Shown in pieces: positions 49,900 through 56,954 of a DNA stretch of 64,000 nucleotides (its first letter is position 1; each line of letters opens with the position of its first letter). The stretch is taken from contig NZ_CP149130.1 in assembly GCF_037811135.1 (NCBI RefSeq), forward strand, positions 4,145,001-4,209,000, in the 5' to 3' direction. The notes under the pieces were generated by a model. The model saw only the letters and a program-made list of their open reading frames with translations. It did not search any database and was not told the DNA's origin. Position numbers and translations under genes: made by a program. Source of the DNA: Aeromonas rivipollensis (GTDB lineage: Bacteria > Pseudomonadota > Gammaproteobacteria > Enterobacterales > Aeromonadaceae).

Positions 49900-50838
49900 C
49901 TACTTGGTGAGTTGATGGACCAGCCGGGCGGCCACGCGGGCGCTGCGGCTGTCCAGATCCAGACTCGGGTTGTACTCGGCCAGATCGGCAAGCCTGAGCT
50001 TGCCGCTGGCCCGGATATGGGCGATCAGGGGTTCGATGACGGCCAGCTCGACGCCGCGGGCGGCGGGGGCGCTCACCCCCGGCATCAGGTTGGCGGGTAG
50101 CACGTCGAGATCGATGGTGAGGTAGAGGTGATCGCAGCGGGCGATAAAGGCGTCCAGCCCCGCCAGCAACACCGGCAGCTCGGCCTGGGTCATCTCCTCG
50201 TCCAGCACATGCCAGACCCCCAGCGTCTCGGCGCGGGCAAAGAGCGCCGCCGTGTTGGCGGTCTCGGCCACCCCGAGGCATGCGTAGGTAAAGGGCGTAC
50301 CCTGGGCGGCGCACTGCTCGGCTATCTGGAAGAAGGGGGTGCCTGAGCTGGCGTACTCCTGCTTCATGCGCAGATCGAAGTGGGCATCGAAGTTGATGAT
50401 GCCGACCCGCCCCTTGCCACCCAGATGGCGATTGAGGCCGCTCCAGCTGCCGAAGGCCACCTCGTGACCACCTCCCAGCACCAGCGGGAAGTGTCCCAGA
50501 TCCAGCGCACGGGCGACCCGCTCGGCCAGCCTGTCGTGGGCGGCATCGAGATCGCCGTCCTCGCAGGCCAGATCGCCGCCGTCATGGACGGGACGGCCCA
50601 GGTGCCAGGCGGTGTTGGCGAGCAGCTTGCGCACCGCCAGCGGGGCAGCGGCGGCGCCGACCCGCCCCTTGTTGCGGCGCACCCCTTCGTCACAGGCAAA
50701 ACCGAGCAGCACCACGCCGGGCTCGCTGTCGTCTTGCCAGGGCTGCACCTTGTCGTGCCAGCGCAGGGCCAGTTCACCATCTTCCGGATCCCGGCGCCCC
50801 TGCCAGACCGACATGTCGGCCATGTTGAACTTATCCAT
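49900..50838 (-). CDS. hutG: Formimidoylglutamase
   Basis: Ureohydrolase-family enzyme (312 aa) that converts N-formimidoyl-glutamate to glutamate plus formamide, the fourth step of the pathway. Mn2+-binding motifs of the arginase fold are intact: [18 protein letters not shown] and TIDLDVLP. Its presence instead of the two-step HutF/formylglutamate route gives formamide as the end product. The start overlaps the hutI end by 8 bases. Confidence 0.95.
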   Translation of the reverse strand: MDKFNMADMSVWQGRRDPEDGELALRWHDKVQPWQDDSEPGVVLLGFACDEGVRRNKGRVGAAAAPLAVRKLLANTAWHLGRPVHDGGDLACEDGDLDAAHDRLAERVARALDLGHFPLVLGGGHEVAFGSWSGLNRHLGGKGRVGIINFDAHFDLRMKQEYASSGTPFFQIAEQCAAQGTPFTYACLGVAETANTAALFARAETLGVWHVLDEEMTQAELPVLLAGLDAFIARCDHLYLTIDLDVLPANLMPGVSAPAARGVELAVIEPLIAHIRASGKLRLADLAEYNPSLDLDSRSARVAARLVHQLTK

Positions 50839-52066
50839 GGAGCGTCTCCTCCCCGTCGAGAACCCGGCTGACCAGCTGATCGACCCCGATCAGGTAGCTG
50901 ATCTCCGAGGGATGGGTGCAATTCCAGACCAGAAAATCGGCCTGCATGCCCACTCTCAGCTGCCCCAGACGCTCCTGCTCGCCGAGCGCCCGGGCGGCGT
51001 GACGGGTCACCCCGGCCATGGCCTCGACCGGGGTCAGGCCGAACAGGGTGCAGGCCATGTTCATGGCCATGCGCAGGGAGACGATGGGAGCCGTGCCCGG
51101 GTTGATGTCGGAGGAGACCGCCATGGGCACACCCGCCTTGCGCAGGGCGGCGACCGGCGGCAGCTTGGCCTCTTTGAGGAAGTAGAAGGCGGTGGGCAGC
51201 AGGGTGGCGACCACGCCACGGTGGGCCAGCGCCTGGATCCCGTCCTGATCCAGATACTCCAGATGATCCACCGAGAGGGCACCGAAATTGGCGGCGAGGG
51301 TGCTGCCCCCCAGGTTGGAGAGCTGATCCATATGACCCTTCACCGCGAGATTGTACTGATCCGCCGCCAGATAGACCTGCTCGGTCTGGGCCAGGGAGAA
51401 GCCGATGTGCTCGCAGAAGACGTCCACCGCATCCGCCAGACCCGCCTCGGCGGCCGCCGGGATGATCTCCTGGCAGATGGTCTCGACCCAGGAGTCGGGA
51501 TCGTCGCGGTACTCCGGCGGCACCGCATGGGCGGCCAGCAAGGTGGTCTTGACCCGGATGGGCAGCGTCTCCCCCAGCCGACGGGCGACCCGCAGCATCT
51601 TGAGCTCGTCCACCAGGGTGAGGCCATAGCCGGACTTGATCTCCACAGTGGTGACCCCTTCCCGGATCAGGGACTTGATCCTCGGCACCGCCAGCTCATA
51701 GAGCCGATCCTCGCTGGCCGCGCGGGTGGCCCGCACGGTGGAGAGGATGCCACCCCCCTTGCGGGCGATGTCGCTGTAGGGTACGCCCTGCTGGCGCAGC
51801 TCGAACTCCTCGGCCCGGCTGCCGGCAAAGATGAGGTGGGTGTGGCAGTCGATGAGGCCAGGAGTCACCAGCCTGCCCTTCATGTCACGCCAGTGGGCGG
51901 GATGGGGTCCCTTGAGATCCTGCATGGGGACCAGGGCGTGGATCCTGCCTTCATGCACGCCGAGGGCATGGGGTTCCAGCAGACCGTAGTCCGCCAGATC
52001 GGAGCGCAGGGTGGCGGGTGTCACGTTGAGCCAGACCCGCTCGCAGTTCAACAGTTCCTTGTTCAT
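50831..52066 (-). CDS. hutI: Imidazolonepropionase
   Basis: Third step of histidine degradation: imidazolonepropionate to N-formimidoyl-glutamate. A 411-aa amidohydrolase with metal ligands in IDCHTHLIFAGSR and further His in the LSVDHLEYL and PTAFYFL areas; Asp in SSDINPGTAPI. ATG 52066 (MNKELLNCERVWLN) has GAGG upstream. A HutC-type operator lies 14 bases before the start, over the expected promoter of hutIGUH. Confidence 0.97.
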   Translation of the reverse strand: MNKELLNCERVWLNVTPATLRSDLADYGLLEPHALGVHEGRIHALVPMQDLKGPHPAHWRDMKGRLVTPGLIDCHTHLIFAGSRAEEFELRQQGVPYSDIARKGGGILSTVRATRAASEDRLYELAVPRIKSLIREGVTTVEIKSGYGLTLVDELKMLRVARRLGETLPIRVKTTLLAAHAVPPEYRDDPDSWVETICQEIIPAAAEAGLADAVDVFCEHIGFSLAQTEQVYLAADQYNLAVKGHMDQLSNLGGSTLAANFGALSVDHLEYLDQDGIQALAHRGVVATLLPTAFYFLKEAKLPPVAALRKAGVPMAVSSDINPGTAPIVSLRMAMNMACTLFGLTPVEAMAGVTRHAARALGEQERLGQLRVGMQADFLVWNCTHPSEISYLIGVDQLVSRVLDGEETLHG

Positions 52067-52079
52067 ACCGACCTCTAAA

Positions 52080-52089
52080 TGTATATACA
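52080..52089. promoter_or_regulatory. HutC-type operator before hutI
   Basis: The perfect palindrome TGTATATACA (within ATTGTATATACATTT on the minus strand) sits 14 bases before the hutI ATG, next to a TATAAA -10-like element. HutC repressors bind TTGTATATACAA-type sites and are released by urocanate. Confidence 0.75.
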
Positions 52090-52171
52090 ATAATTTATAG
52101 CCGATCTCTGGCGAGAAAGAAAGGATCAAGTTCACATCTTGATAACAGCGGTTTCATTAGAGTTTAAGCAC

Positions 52172-52196
52172 AAAAAAGCCCACCAAAGGGTGGGCT
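52172..52196 (-). terminator. Terminator after hutC
   Basis: On the minus strand an 8-bp stem AGCCCACC / GGTGGGCT with a 4-base loop is followed by TTTTTTG. It separates hutC from hutIGUH, so the latter needs its own promoter. Confidence 0.85.
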
Positions 52197-52210
52197 CTTA
52201 AAGCAAGATA

Positions 52211-52220
52211 TGTATATACA
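52211..52220. promoter_or_regulatory. Second HutC-type operator
   Basis: The same palindrome TGTATATACA, one base from the hutC stop codon and 131 bases from the first operator. The two could support looping or an upstream hutI promoter. Confidence 0.65.
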
Positions 52221-52221
52221 A

Positions 52222-52926
52222 TCAGGCCAATCGGGTCTTGGAGCTCAGCTTGTAGCGGGAGCCTGGCGAGAGCAGCCTGGCGTAGGAGACCAGGAAGCCA
52301 TCCGACCAGGTGCGGCGATGCAGCAGCAGGCAGGGGGTATCGACCCTCACCTGCAGCAGGCCCGCCTCGCCGGCGCTCGGCAGCGCAGCCTCCACCACGT
52401 GCTCCATCTCGGAGAGGGGGCAGACTTCCATCAGATAGCTGTTCGGCGTCTGTTTCGTGAAGTCCTGCTCGCCATAGCCGGGCAGGCGCTCGGCATCGAC
52501 GAAACGCTCCTCCAGTTGCAGCGGCTCCCCATCGGCCTGATGGACGATGAGGCTGTGGAAGGTGGGCGCCCCGACCCGCAAACCCAGTCGCACCGCCACC
52601 TTCTCGTCCGCAGCCTGGCGCTGCAGGCGGATCACCCGGGCGCTGTACTGGCTGCCCCGCTCGGCGATCTCGTCGGCTATGTTGCGAATGGCCAGCAGCG
52701 GCGACTCGGCACGCCTGTCCGCCACGAAGCTGCCGGAGCCGGCGGTGCGATTGAGCCAGCCCTCGGCTACCAGTTCACGCAGCGCCTTGTTGACCGTCAT
52801 CCGGCTCACGGCAAACTGCTCGCACAGGGCGGCCTCGGTCGGGATCCTGTCGCCTGCCTGATAGTGGCGTTCGCGGATCCCGTCCAGGATGTGCTGTTTG
52901 ATCTGCAGATAGAGGGCGGGTGCCAC
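52222..52926 (-). CDS. hutC: Histidine-utilisation repressor HutC (GntR family)
   Basis: A 234-aa GntR/HutC transcription factor. The N-terminal winged helix is LYLQIKQHILDGIRERHYQAGDRIPTEAALCEQFAVSRMTVNKALRELVAEGWLNR, followed by a UTRA ligand domain that senses urocanate. It starts at GTG 52926, with TGAGGA about 8 bases upstream inside the end of the carbonic anhydrase gene. Lying 11 bases after that gene, it may be partly read from the carbonic anhydrase promoter. Confidence 0.95.
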   Translation of the reverse strand: MAPALYLQIKQHILDGIRERHYQAGDRIPTEAALCEQFAVSRMTVNKALRELVAEGWLNRTAGSGSFVADRRAESPLLAIRNIADEIAERGSQYSARVIRLQRQAADEKVAVRLGLRVGAPTFHSLIVHQADGEPLQLEERFVDAERLPGYGEQDFTKQTPNSYLMEVCPLSEMEHVVEAALPSAGEAGLLQVRVDTPCLLLHRRTWSDGFLVSYARLLSPGSRYKLSSKTRLA

Positions 52927-52937
52927 CGATGGGTTCC

Positions 52938-53597
52938 TCAGCGACGACGGTGAGGCGGACGCATGTCCGGCCAGGCACGGTAGACGTCCGGGATCTGATC
53001 AGGGCCGCTGATGCAGAGATCGAGATCGTGCAGCAGACCGTCCTTGATGCCGTAGATCCAGCCGTGCACCGCCAGCTCCTGCCCCTTGCGCCAGGCATTC
53101 TGGATGATGGTGGTGTGGCAGACGTTGGCAACCTGCTCGGCCACGTTCAGCTCGCACAGGTAGTCGAAGCGCTCGTGCTCATCCTCGATGGCTTCGAGCT
53201 GTTCGCCGTACTTGAAATAGACATCCTTGATGTTGCGCAGCCAGTTGTCGATGAGGCCCAGCTCCTGGTTCTGCATCGCCGCCTTGACGCCGCCGCAACC
53301 GTAGTGGCCGCAGACGATGATGTGCTTCACCTTGAGCACCTCCACCGCGTATTGCAGCACCGAGAGGCAGTTGAAATCGGTATGCACCACCAGATTGGCG
53401 ACGTTGCGGTGGACGAAGACATCCCCCGGCAGCAGCCCCATCAGCTGGTTGGCGGGTACCCGGCTGTCGGAGCAGCCGATCCAGAGGTATTCGGGCGCCT
53501 GCTGGGCGGAGAGGGTAGCGAAGAAATCGGGATCTTCGGCCTTGATCCGTTCCGCCCACTCGCGGTTATTGGTAAACAGGTCGTTCAACAGTTTCAC
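52938..53597 (-). CDS. can: Beta-carbonic anhydrase
   Basis: Zinc enzyme hydrating CO2 to bicarbonate in the cytoplasm, 219 aa. Zinc ligands and the catalytic dyad are intact: LWIGCSDSRVPA (Cys, Asp-Arg) and HIIVCGHYGCGGVKAA (His, Cys). The rest tracks E. coli Can (HRNVANLVVHTDFNCLSVLQYAV). GTG 53597 (VKLLNDLFTNNREW) is chosen on homology and GGGAG 7 bases upstream; the frame stays open to 53696 without support. It is co-directional with hutC. Confidence 0.94.
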   Translation of the reverse strand: MKLLNDLFTNNREWAERIKAEDPDFFATLSAQQAPEYLWIGCSDSRVPANQLMGLLPGDVFVHRNVANLVVHTDFNCLSVLQYAVEVLKVKHIIVCGHYGCGGVKAAMQNQELGLIDNWLRNIKDVYFKYGEQLEAIEDEHERFDYLCELNVAEQVANVCHTTIIQNAWRKGQELAVHGWIYGIKDGLLHDLDLCISGPDQIPDVYRAWPDMRPPHRRR

Positions 53598-53683
53598 TTC
53601 TGCTCTCCCTAACTGTGGCAGTGGCGGCAACATACCATACACAAGGGTAACCAAGGCAAGGCCGACCAGATCCCGATGAAACA

Positions 53684-53709
53684 AAAACAGGGCCATCAGG
53701 CCCTGTTTT
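53684..53709. terminator. Terminator after rpoH
   Basis: A perfect 11-bp stem AAAACAGGGCC / GGCCCTGTTTT with loop ATCA, with A and T runs on both sides. The rpoH echo lies between it and the real rpoH stop. Confidence 0.85.
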
Positions 53710-53720
53710 CTACAAGAGAA

Positions 53721-53764
53721 TGCCCTCAGGCATCCATGGCGTCTTTCAGTTTCTTGAGCGGTTC
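53721..53764 (-). pseudogene. Degenerate echo of the rpoH 3' end
   Basis: On the minus strand the copy reads [16 protein letters not shown], against [16 protein letters not shown] at the real rpoH end. The base changes within LKKLKDAM are synonymous (AAG/AAA, AAG/AAA, GAT/GAC, GCG/GCC). Both are followed by GGGCATTC. It is the tail of an older or foreign allele. Confidence 0.8.
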
Positions 53765-53783
53765 ACAGGCTCGGCGAATGCCC

Positions 53784-54638
53784 TCAAGCGGCCATCGCAT
53801 CCTTCAGCTTCTTGAGCGCGTTCTTCTCAAGCTGACGCACACGCTCGGCGGACACACCGTAGTTGTCTGCCAGCTCCTGCAAGGTGGTCTTGCTCTCCTC
53901 ATCCAGCCAGCGGGCGCGGATGATGTGCTGGCTGCGCTCGTCCAGGGTGGCCATGGCCGCACTCAGGCGACGGGTGGCGTGGCTGTCCCAGTTGTCGTTC
54001 TCTATGGTGGCGGCCAGATCGGAAGACTTGTCTTCCAGATAATGGACGGGGGCGAAGCCACCTTCATCCTCATCGTCACCGACCAGATCGAAGGCCTGAT
54101 CGTAGTTGCTCATGCGCGCTTCCATCTCGGTGACGTCCGCGGCAGAAACCCCGAGATCCGCGGCAACGGCCTGCACCTCTTCGTGATTCAGCCAGCCCAG
54201 ACGCTTCTTGGACTTGCGCAGGTTGAAGAACAGCTTGCGCTGGGCCTTGGTGGTGGCCACCTTGACCATGCGCCAGTTGCGCAGCACATATTCGTGGATC
54301 TCGGCCTTGATCCAGTGCACGGCGAAGGAGACCAGACGCACCCCGACACTCGGGTCGAAGCGCTTGACCGCCTTCATCAGGCCGATATTGCCTTCCTGCA
54401 CCAGATCGGCCTGAGGCAGGCCATAGCCGGAGTAGCTCTTGGCCACGTGAACGACAAAACGCAGATGCGACATGACCAGCTGACGGGCAGCCTCGAGATC
54501 GCCACCCTGCTGCAAACGCATCGCCAGTTCACGCTCTTCCTCCGCGCTCAGCACGGGGATCGAGTTGACGGCTTGGATATAGCCTTCCAGACTACCTTGC
54601 GGAATCAGAGCCATAGTGCGTTGCAATGAAGTTCCCAT
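53784..54638 (-). CDS. rpoH: RNA polymerase heat-shock sigma factor
   Basis: Sigma-32, 284 aa as in E. coli, directing RNA polymerase to heat-shock promoters. The region 2 core [43 protein letters not shown] and the RpoH box [10 protein letters not shown] are present; region 4 HTH is [31 protein letters not shown]. The 5' coding part may form the thermosensor hairpin known in E. coli, but this was not folded. It is separate from ftsX, with about 460 bases between, and closed by a strong terminator. Confidence 0.98.
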   Translation of the reverse strand: MGTSLQRTMALIPQGSLEGYIQAVNSIPVLSAEEERELAMRLQQGGDLEAARQLVMSHLRFVVHVAKSYSGYGLPQADLVQEGNIGLMKAVKRFDPSVGVRLVSFAVHWIKAEIHEYVLRNWRMVKVATTKAQRKLFFNLRKSKKRLGWLNHEEVQAVAADLGVSAADVTEMEARMSNYDQAFDLVGDDEDEGGFAPVHYLEDKSSDLAATIENDNWDSHATRRLSAAMATLDERSQHIIRARWLDEESKTTLQELADNYGVSAERVRQLEKNALKKLKDAMAA

Positions 54639-54801
54639 GTTCTACCTCTTACTTTTCAATCGAATCAGTCTAACACCCTGAGAGGGCCTGTCTACTGACC
54701 GGGTGCCAATCTGCGGCCCACATCAAACATAAGTCAAACATCGGCCCCAGCATGAACCCGGCCTATCTTAGGCTGACGGGATGAATCATAAATGAACGGT
54801 C
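54639..54801 (-). other. rpoH upstream region
   Basis: About 160 bases that must hold the rpoH promoters. A TTAGACT element lies about 30 bases before the start, but no pair of consensus boxes stands out, and no sigma-E-type GGAACTT is seen. Confidence 0.35.
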
Positions 54802-54831
54802 AAAAAAAAGGGGTCACAGTGAAGGACCCCT
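54802..54831 (-). terminator. Rho-independent terminator upstream of rpoH
   Basis: On the minus strand AGGGGTC / GACCCCT with a 9-base loop is followed by eight T. It is one of the best terminators in the window and stands well clear of any annotated stop codon. Confidence 0.8.
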
Positions 54832-54943
54832 GAAAAGTAGCATGCTAAGTCCATTGTTGCGGAGCTCGCAACCTTCACATGCTTGCCAAGTCAGACGAGC
54901 AAGGCAGAGGGGCCACACCCGTATAAATTCTGTTGCACTAGAT
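54802..54943 (-). ncRNA. Candidate small RNA between ftsX and rpoH
   Basis: On the minus strand a promoter-like pair TTGGAT (54979-54974) and TATAAA (54955-54950), spacer 18, precedes about 140 bases ending in a strong terminator. Inside is a hairpin GTTGCGAGCTCCGCAAC. No open frame of note is present. It could instead be trailing mRNA of ftsYEX. Confidence 0.4.
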
Positions 54944-55022
54944 AGACTGTTTATAAATCAAAAGGTTCACAGGATCCAAATATGATCCTTGGTGCAGGCC
55001 TCATTCAGATTACTCTGAGAAA

Positions 55023-55054
55023 GTGACCCGTGCCAGAAACGGGCCACTCTTTTA
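55023..55054. terminator. Hairpin after ftsX
   Basis: A 10-bp stem AGTGACCCGT / ACGGGCCACT with one mismatch (a G-U pair in the minus-strand RNA) and a 7-base loop, about 50 bases beyond the ftsX stop. CTTTT follows on the plus strand and TTTCTC on the minus strand. Confidence 0.6.
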
Positions 55055-55102
55055 CTTGATCCAGTTCGCAAAATCCAGCGCTTTAAAATGCTGATAAATT
55101 AA

Positions 55103-56056
55103 TCAGGATGGTTCTATGTCGCGAATGTGCCTGTGAACCGAGAACCAGGACGCAATCAGCCCCAGCAAGGCCCCCAACAGTATGAGATTGAAGCCGTCGA
55201 ACGCCCCCATCCCCACCAGCCGGAAGTTGCTGTTGTAAAGCCCCGCCAGCTCCTTCACCACCCCCTCGCTCCAGATCACCATGACCTCGGTCAGCCACCA
55301 GGCCAGCATGCCGCCGATGACCCCGAACCAGATGCCGGTGTAGAGGAAGGGACGGTGAATGAAGGCGTCGGTCGCCCCCACCAGCTTGAGCACTTCGATC
55401 TCGGAGCGCTGGTTGAGGATATTGAGGCGAAGGGTGTTGCCGACGATCAGCAGCACGGCGGAGAGCAGCAGCACGGCGATGCCTGTGATGGTGTGGCGCA
55501 GCAGATTCATGATCCCCTGCAGCCGGGTCAGCCACTGCAGATCCAGCTTGCCCTGCTCGATACCGGGCTCGTTCTCCAGCTTGGCGAGCAGCTCGGCGGC
55601 CCCTTCCGGATTCTGCCAGCGCGGATCCGGGATCACGCTCAGCACAGGCGGCAACGGGTTGCTGTCGAGGTAGTCGAGGGCATCGCCGAAGCCGGAGATC
55701 TCGCGAAACTCCTTGAGCGCCTCGTCCCGGTTCATGTAGGTGACGGACTCCACCTCGGGATAGAGCAGGATCCGCTGCTTCATGTCGAGGATGCTCTGCT
55801 CCGGCAGATCCTTGCGCAGATAGAGGGAGATCTGGGAGCTGGTCTGCCAGCTCCCTTCCACCACTTCGGCGTTTTTCAGCAGCACGTGGAAGCAGGAGGG
55901 GAGCGCCAGACTGACACCGAGCACTGCCAGCGTCATCAGGGAGGCGAGCGGATTGCGCCACAGCTCTCCCAGACTGGCAAAGGCCTGACGCACGTGGTCC
56001 ACGCCGTACATCATCAGACGGCGCAGCGGCGGCTGTTTATGACGAACAATAGCCAT
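55103..56056 (-). CDS. ftsX: Cell-division ABC transporter permease FtsX
   Basis: Inner-membrane partner of FtsE that activates septal amidases through EnvC. At 317 aa it is a little shorter than E. coli FtsX (352), mainly in the N-terminal tail. Four transmembrane segments: LASLMTLAVLGVSLALPS, ITGIAVLLLSAVLLIVGNTLRL, FLYTGIWFGVIGGMLAWWL and LGALLGLIASWFSVH. A periplasmic domain lies between the first two. ATG 56056 (MAIVRHKQPPLRRL) overlaps by one base the stop of a 32-codon ORF that is itself a degenerate ftsX start. Confidence 0.95.
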   Translation of the reverse strand: MAIVRHKQPPLRRLMMYGVDHVRQAFASLGELWRNPLASLMTLAVLGVSLALPSCFHVLLKNAEVVEGSWQTSSQISLYLRKDLPEQSILDMKQRILLYPEVESVTYMNRDEALKEFREISGFGDALDYLDSNPLPPVLSVIPDPRWQNPEGAAELLAKLENEPGIEQGKLDLQWLTRLQGIMNLLRHTITGIAVLLLSAVLLIVGNTLRLNILNQRSEIEVLKLVGATDAFIHRPFLYTGIWFGVIGGMLAWWLTEVMVIWSEGVVKELAGLYNSNFRLVGMGAFDGFNLILLGALLGLIASWFSVHRHIRDIEPS

Positions 56057-56154
56057 CAGAACTCCCTCCCCTGTCGAATATCGGCGACCTGATCCATCCG
56101 AGTGACCATCATCAGAGGGCACAGAGGGGGCTGTTTATGACGAATTATGGCCAT
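56056..56154 (-). pseudogene. Degenerate ftsX 5' end forming a 32-codon coupled ORF
   Basis: The ORF begins [16 protein letters not shown], against MAIVRHKQPPLRRLMM in ftsX, then diverges. Its ATG overlaps the ftsE stop (TGATG) and its TGA overlaps the real ftsX ATG (TGATG). So ribosomes leaving ftsE can still reach ftsX through this remnant. Confidence 0.85.
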
Positions 56155-56825
56155 CAGCTCTCCTCCTGCTCTTGGGAATACATGCGCCCGGCCTTCAGGG
56201 TCAGGGTGCGATAGCGCATGCGGGCGATCAGCCCCAGATCGTGAGTGGCAATCAGCACCGAGACCCCGAAGCGGTTGAACTCCTCGAACAGTCGCATGAT
56301 GTCCATGGAGAGCTGGGGATCCAGGTTGCCGGTCGGCTCATCCGCCAGCAGCAGGGGCGGCTTGTTGACGATGGCACGGGCGATGCCGACACGCTGCTGC
56401 TCACCACCGGAGAGCATGCGCGGCTGGTAACGCTCCTTGCCGAGCAGGCCGACCTTGTCCAGCGCCGCCGCCACCCGCTTGTTGATGTCCGCGTGGCTGT
56501 AGCCATCGATCACCAGGGGCAGGGCCACGTTGTCGAACACAGTGCGGTCCATCAGCAACCGGTGATCCTGAAAGATCATCCCGATCTGGCGTCGCACATA
56601 AGGGATCTGGCTGCGCTGGATCTGGCTGACGTCATCGCCATGGAAGAAGACGCGACCATCGGTCGGCCGCTCCATCACGCTGATGAGCTTGAGGAGGGTA
56701 CTCTTGCCCGCCCCCGAATGGCCGGTCAGGAAGGCCATCTCCCCCTTGCGCAGGTGGAAGCTGACCTTCTGCAGCGCCTGATGGCCACCGCTGTATACCT
56801 TGCTGACCTTGTCAAAACGAATCAT
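56154..56825 (-). CDS. ftsE: Cell-division ATP-binding protein FtsE
   Basis: ABC ATPase of 223 aa that, with FtsX, controls peptidoglycan hydrolysis at the septum. Walker [15 protein letters not shown]-loop MIFQDH, signature [15 protein letters not shown], Walker [13 protein letters not shown] and H-loop IATHD are all intact. It follows ftsY after 129 bases containing a hairpin and a palindromic repeat, unlike the tight ftsYEX spacing in E. coli. Confidence 0.97.
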   Translation of the reverse strand: MIRFDKVSKVYSGGHQALQKVSFHLRKGEMAFLTGHSGAGKSTLLKLISVMERPTDGRVFFHGDDVSQIQRSQIPYVRRQIGMIFQDHRLLMDRTVFDNVALPLVIDGYSHADINKRVAAALDKVGLLGKERYQPRMLSGGEQQRVGIARAIVNKPPLLLADEPTGNLDPQLSMDIMRLFEEFNRFGVSVLIATHDLGLIARMRYRTLTLKAGRMYSQEQEES

Positions 56826-56847
56826 AACGGTTCCCTGACAGTGACAA

Positions 56848-56867
56848 GCCCCGACCTGGGTCGGGGC
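56848..56867 (-). terminator. Hairpin between ftsY and ftsE
   Basis: A perfect 8-bp stem GCCCCGAC / GTCGGGGC with a 4-base loop, 23 bases before the ftsE ATG. Only a weak T stretch follows, so it may attenuate rather than end the ftsY transcript. Confidence 0.45.
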
Positions 56868-56893
56868 ATGTATTGAGGCTCAGATCGCGAGCA

Positions 56894-56925
56894 TCCGATT
56901 ACGCCGCTTTGCGGCTAATCGAACC
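56894..56925. repeat. 32-bp palindromic repeat, copy 2
   Basis: Matches 33675-33706 at 30 of 32 positions; the two differences fall in the hairpin loop. It lies 29 bases beyond the ftsY stop. Confidence 0.75.
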
Positions 56926-56954
56926 GACGGAATGCCTTCACTCAAGTGACGGCC

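Noticed and set aside
48131..50314. An extended hutU frame of 727 codons
   Set aside because: The first 160 codons are antisense/out of frame to hutG and lack urocanase similarity; the real start at 49834 has AAGGAG.
56870..56954. A possible echo of the ftsY 3' end (GCTCGCGATCTGA) that would pair with the rsmD echo
   Set aside because: About ten bases of similarity with an indel; too short to claim.
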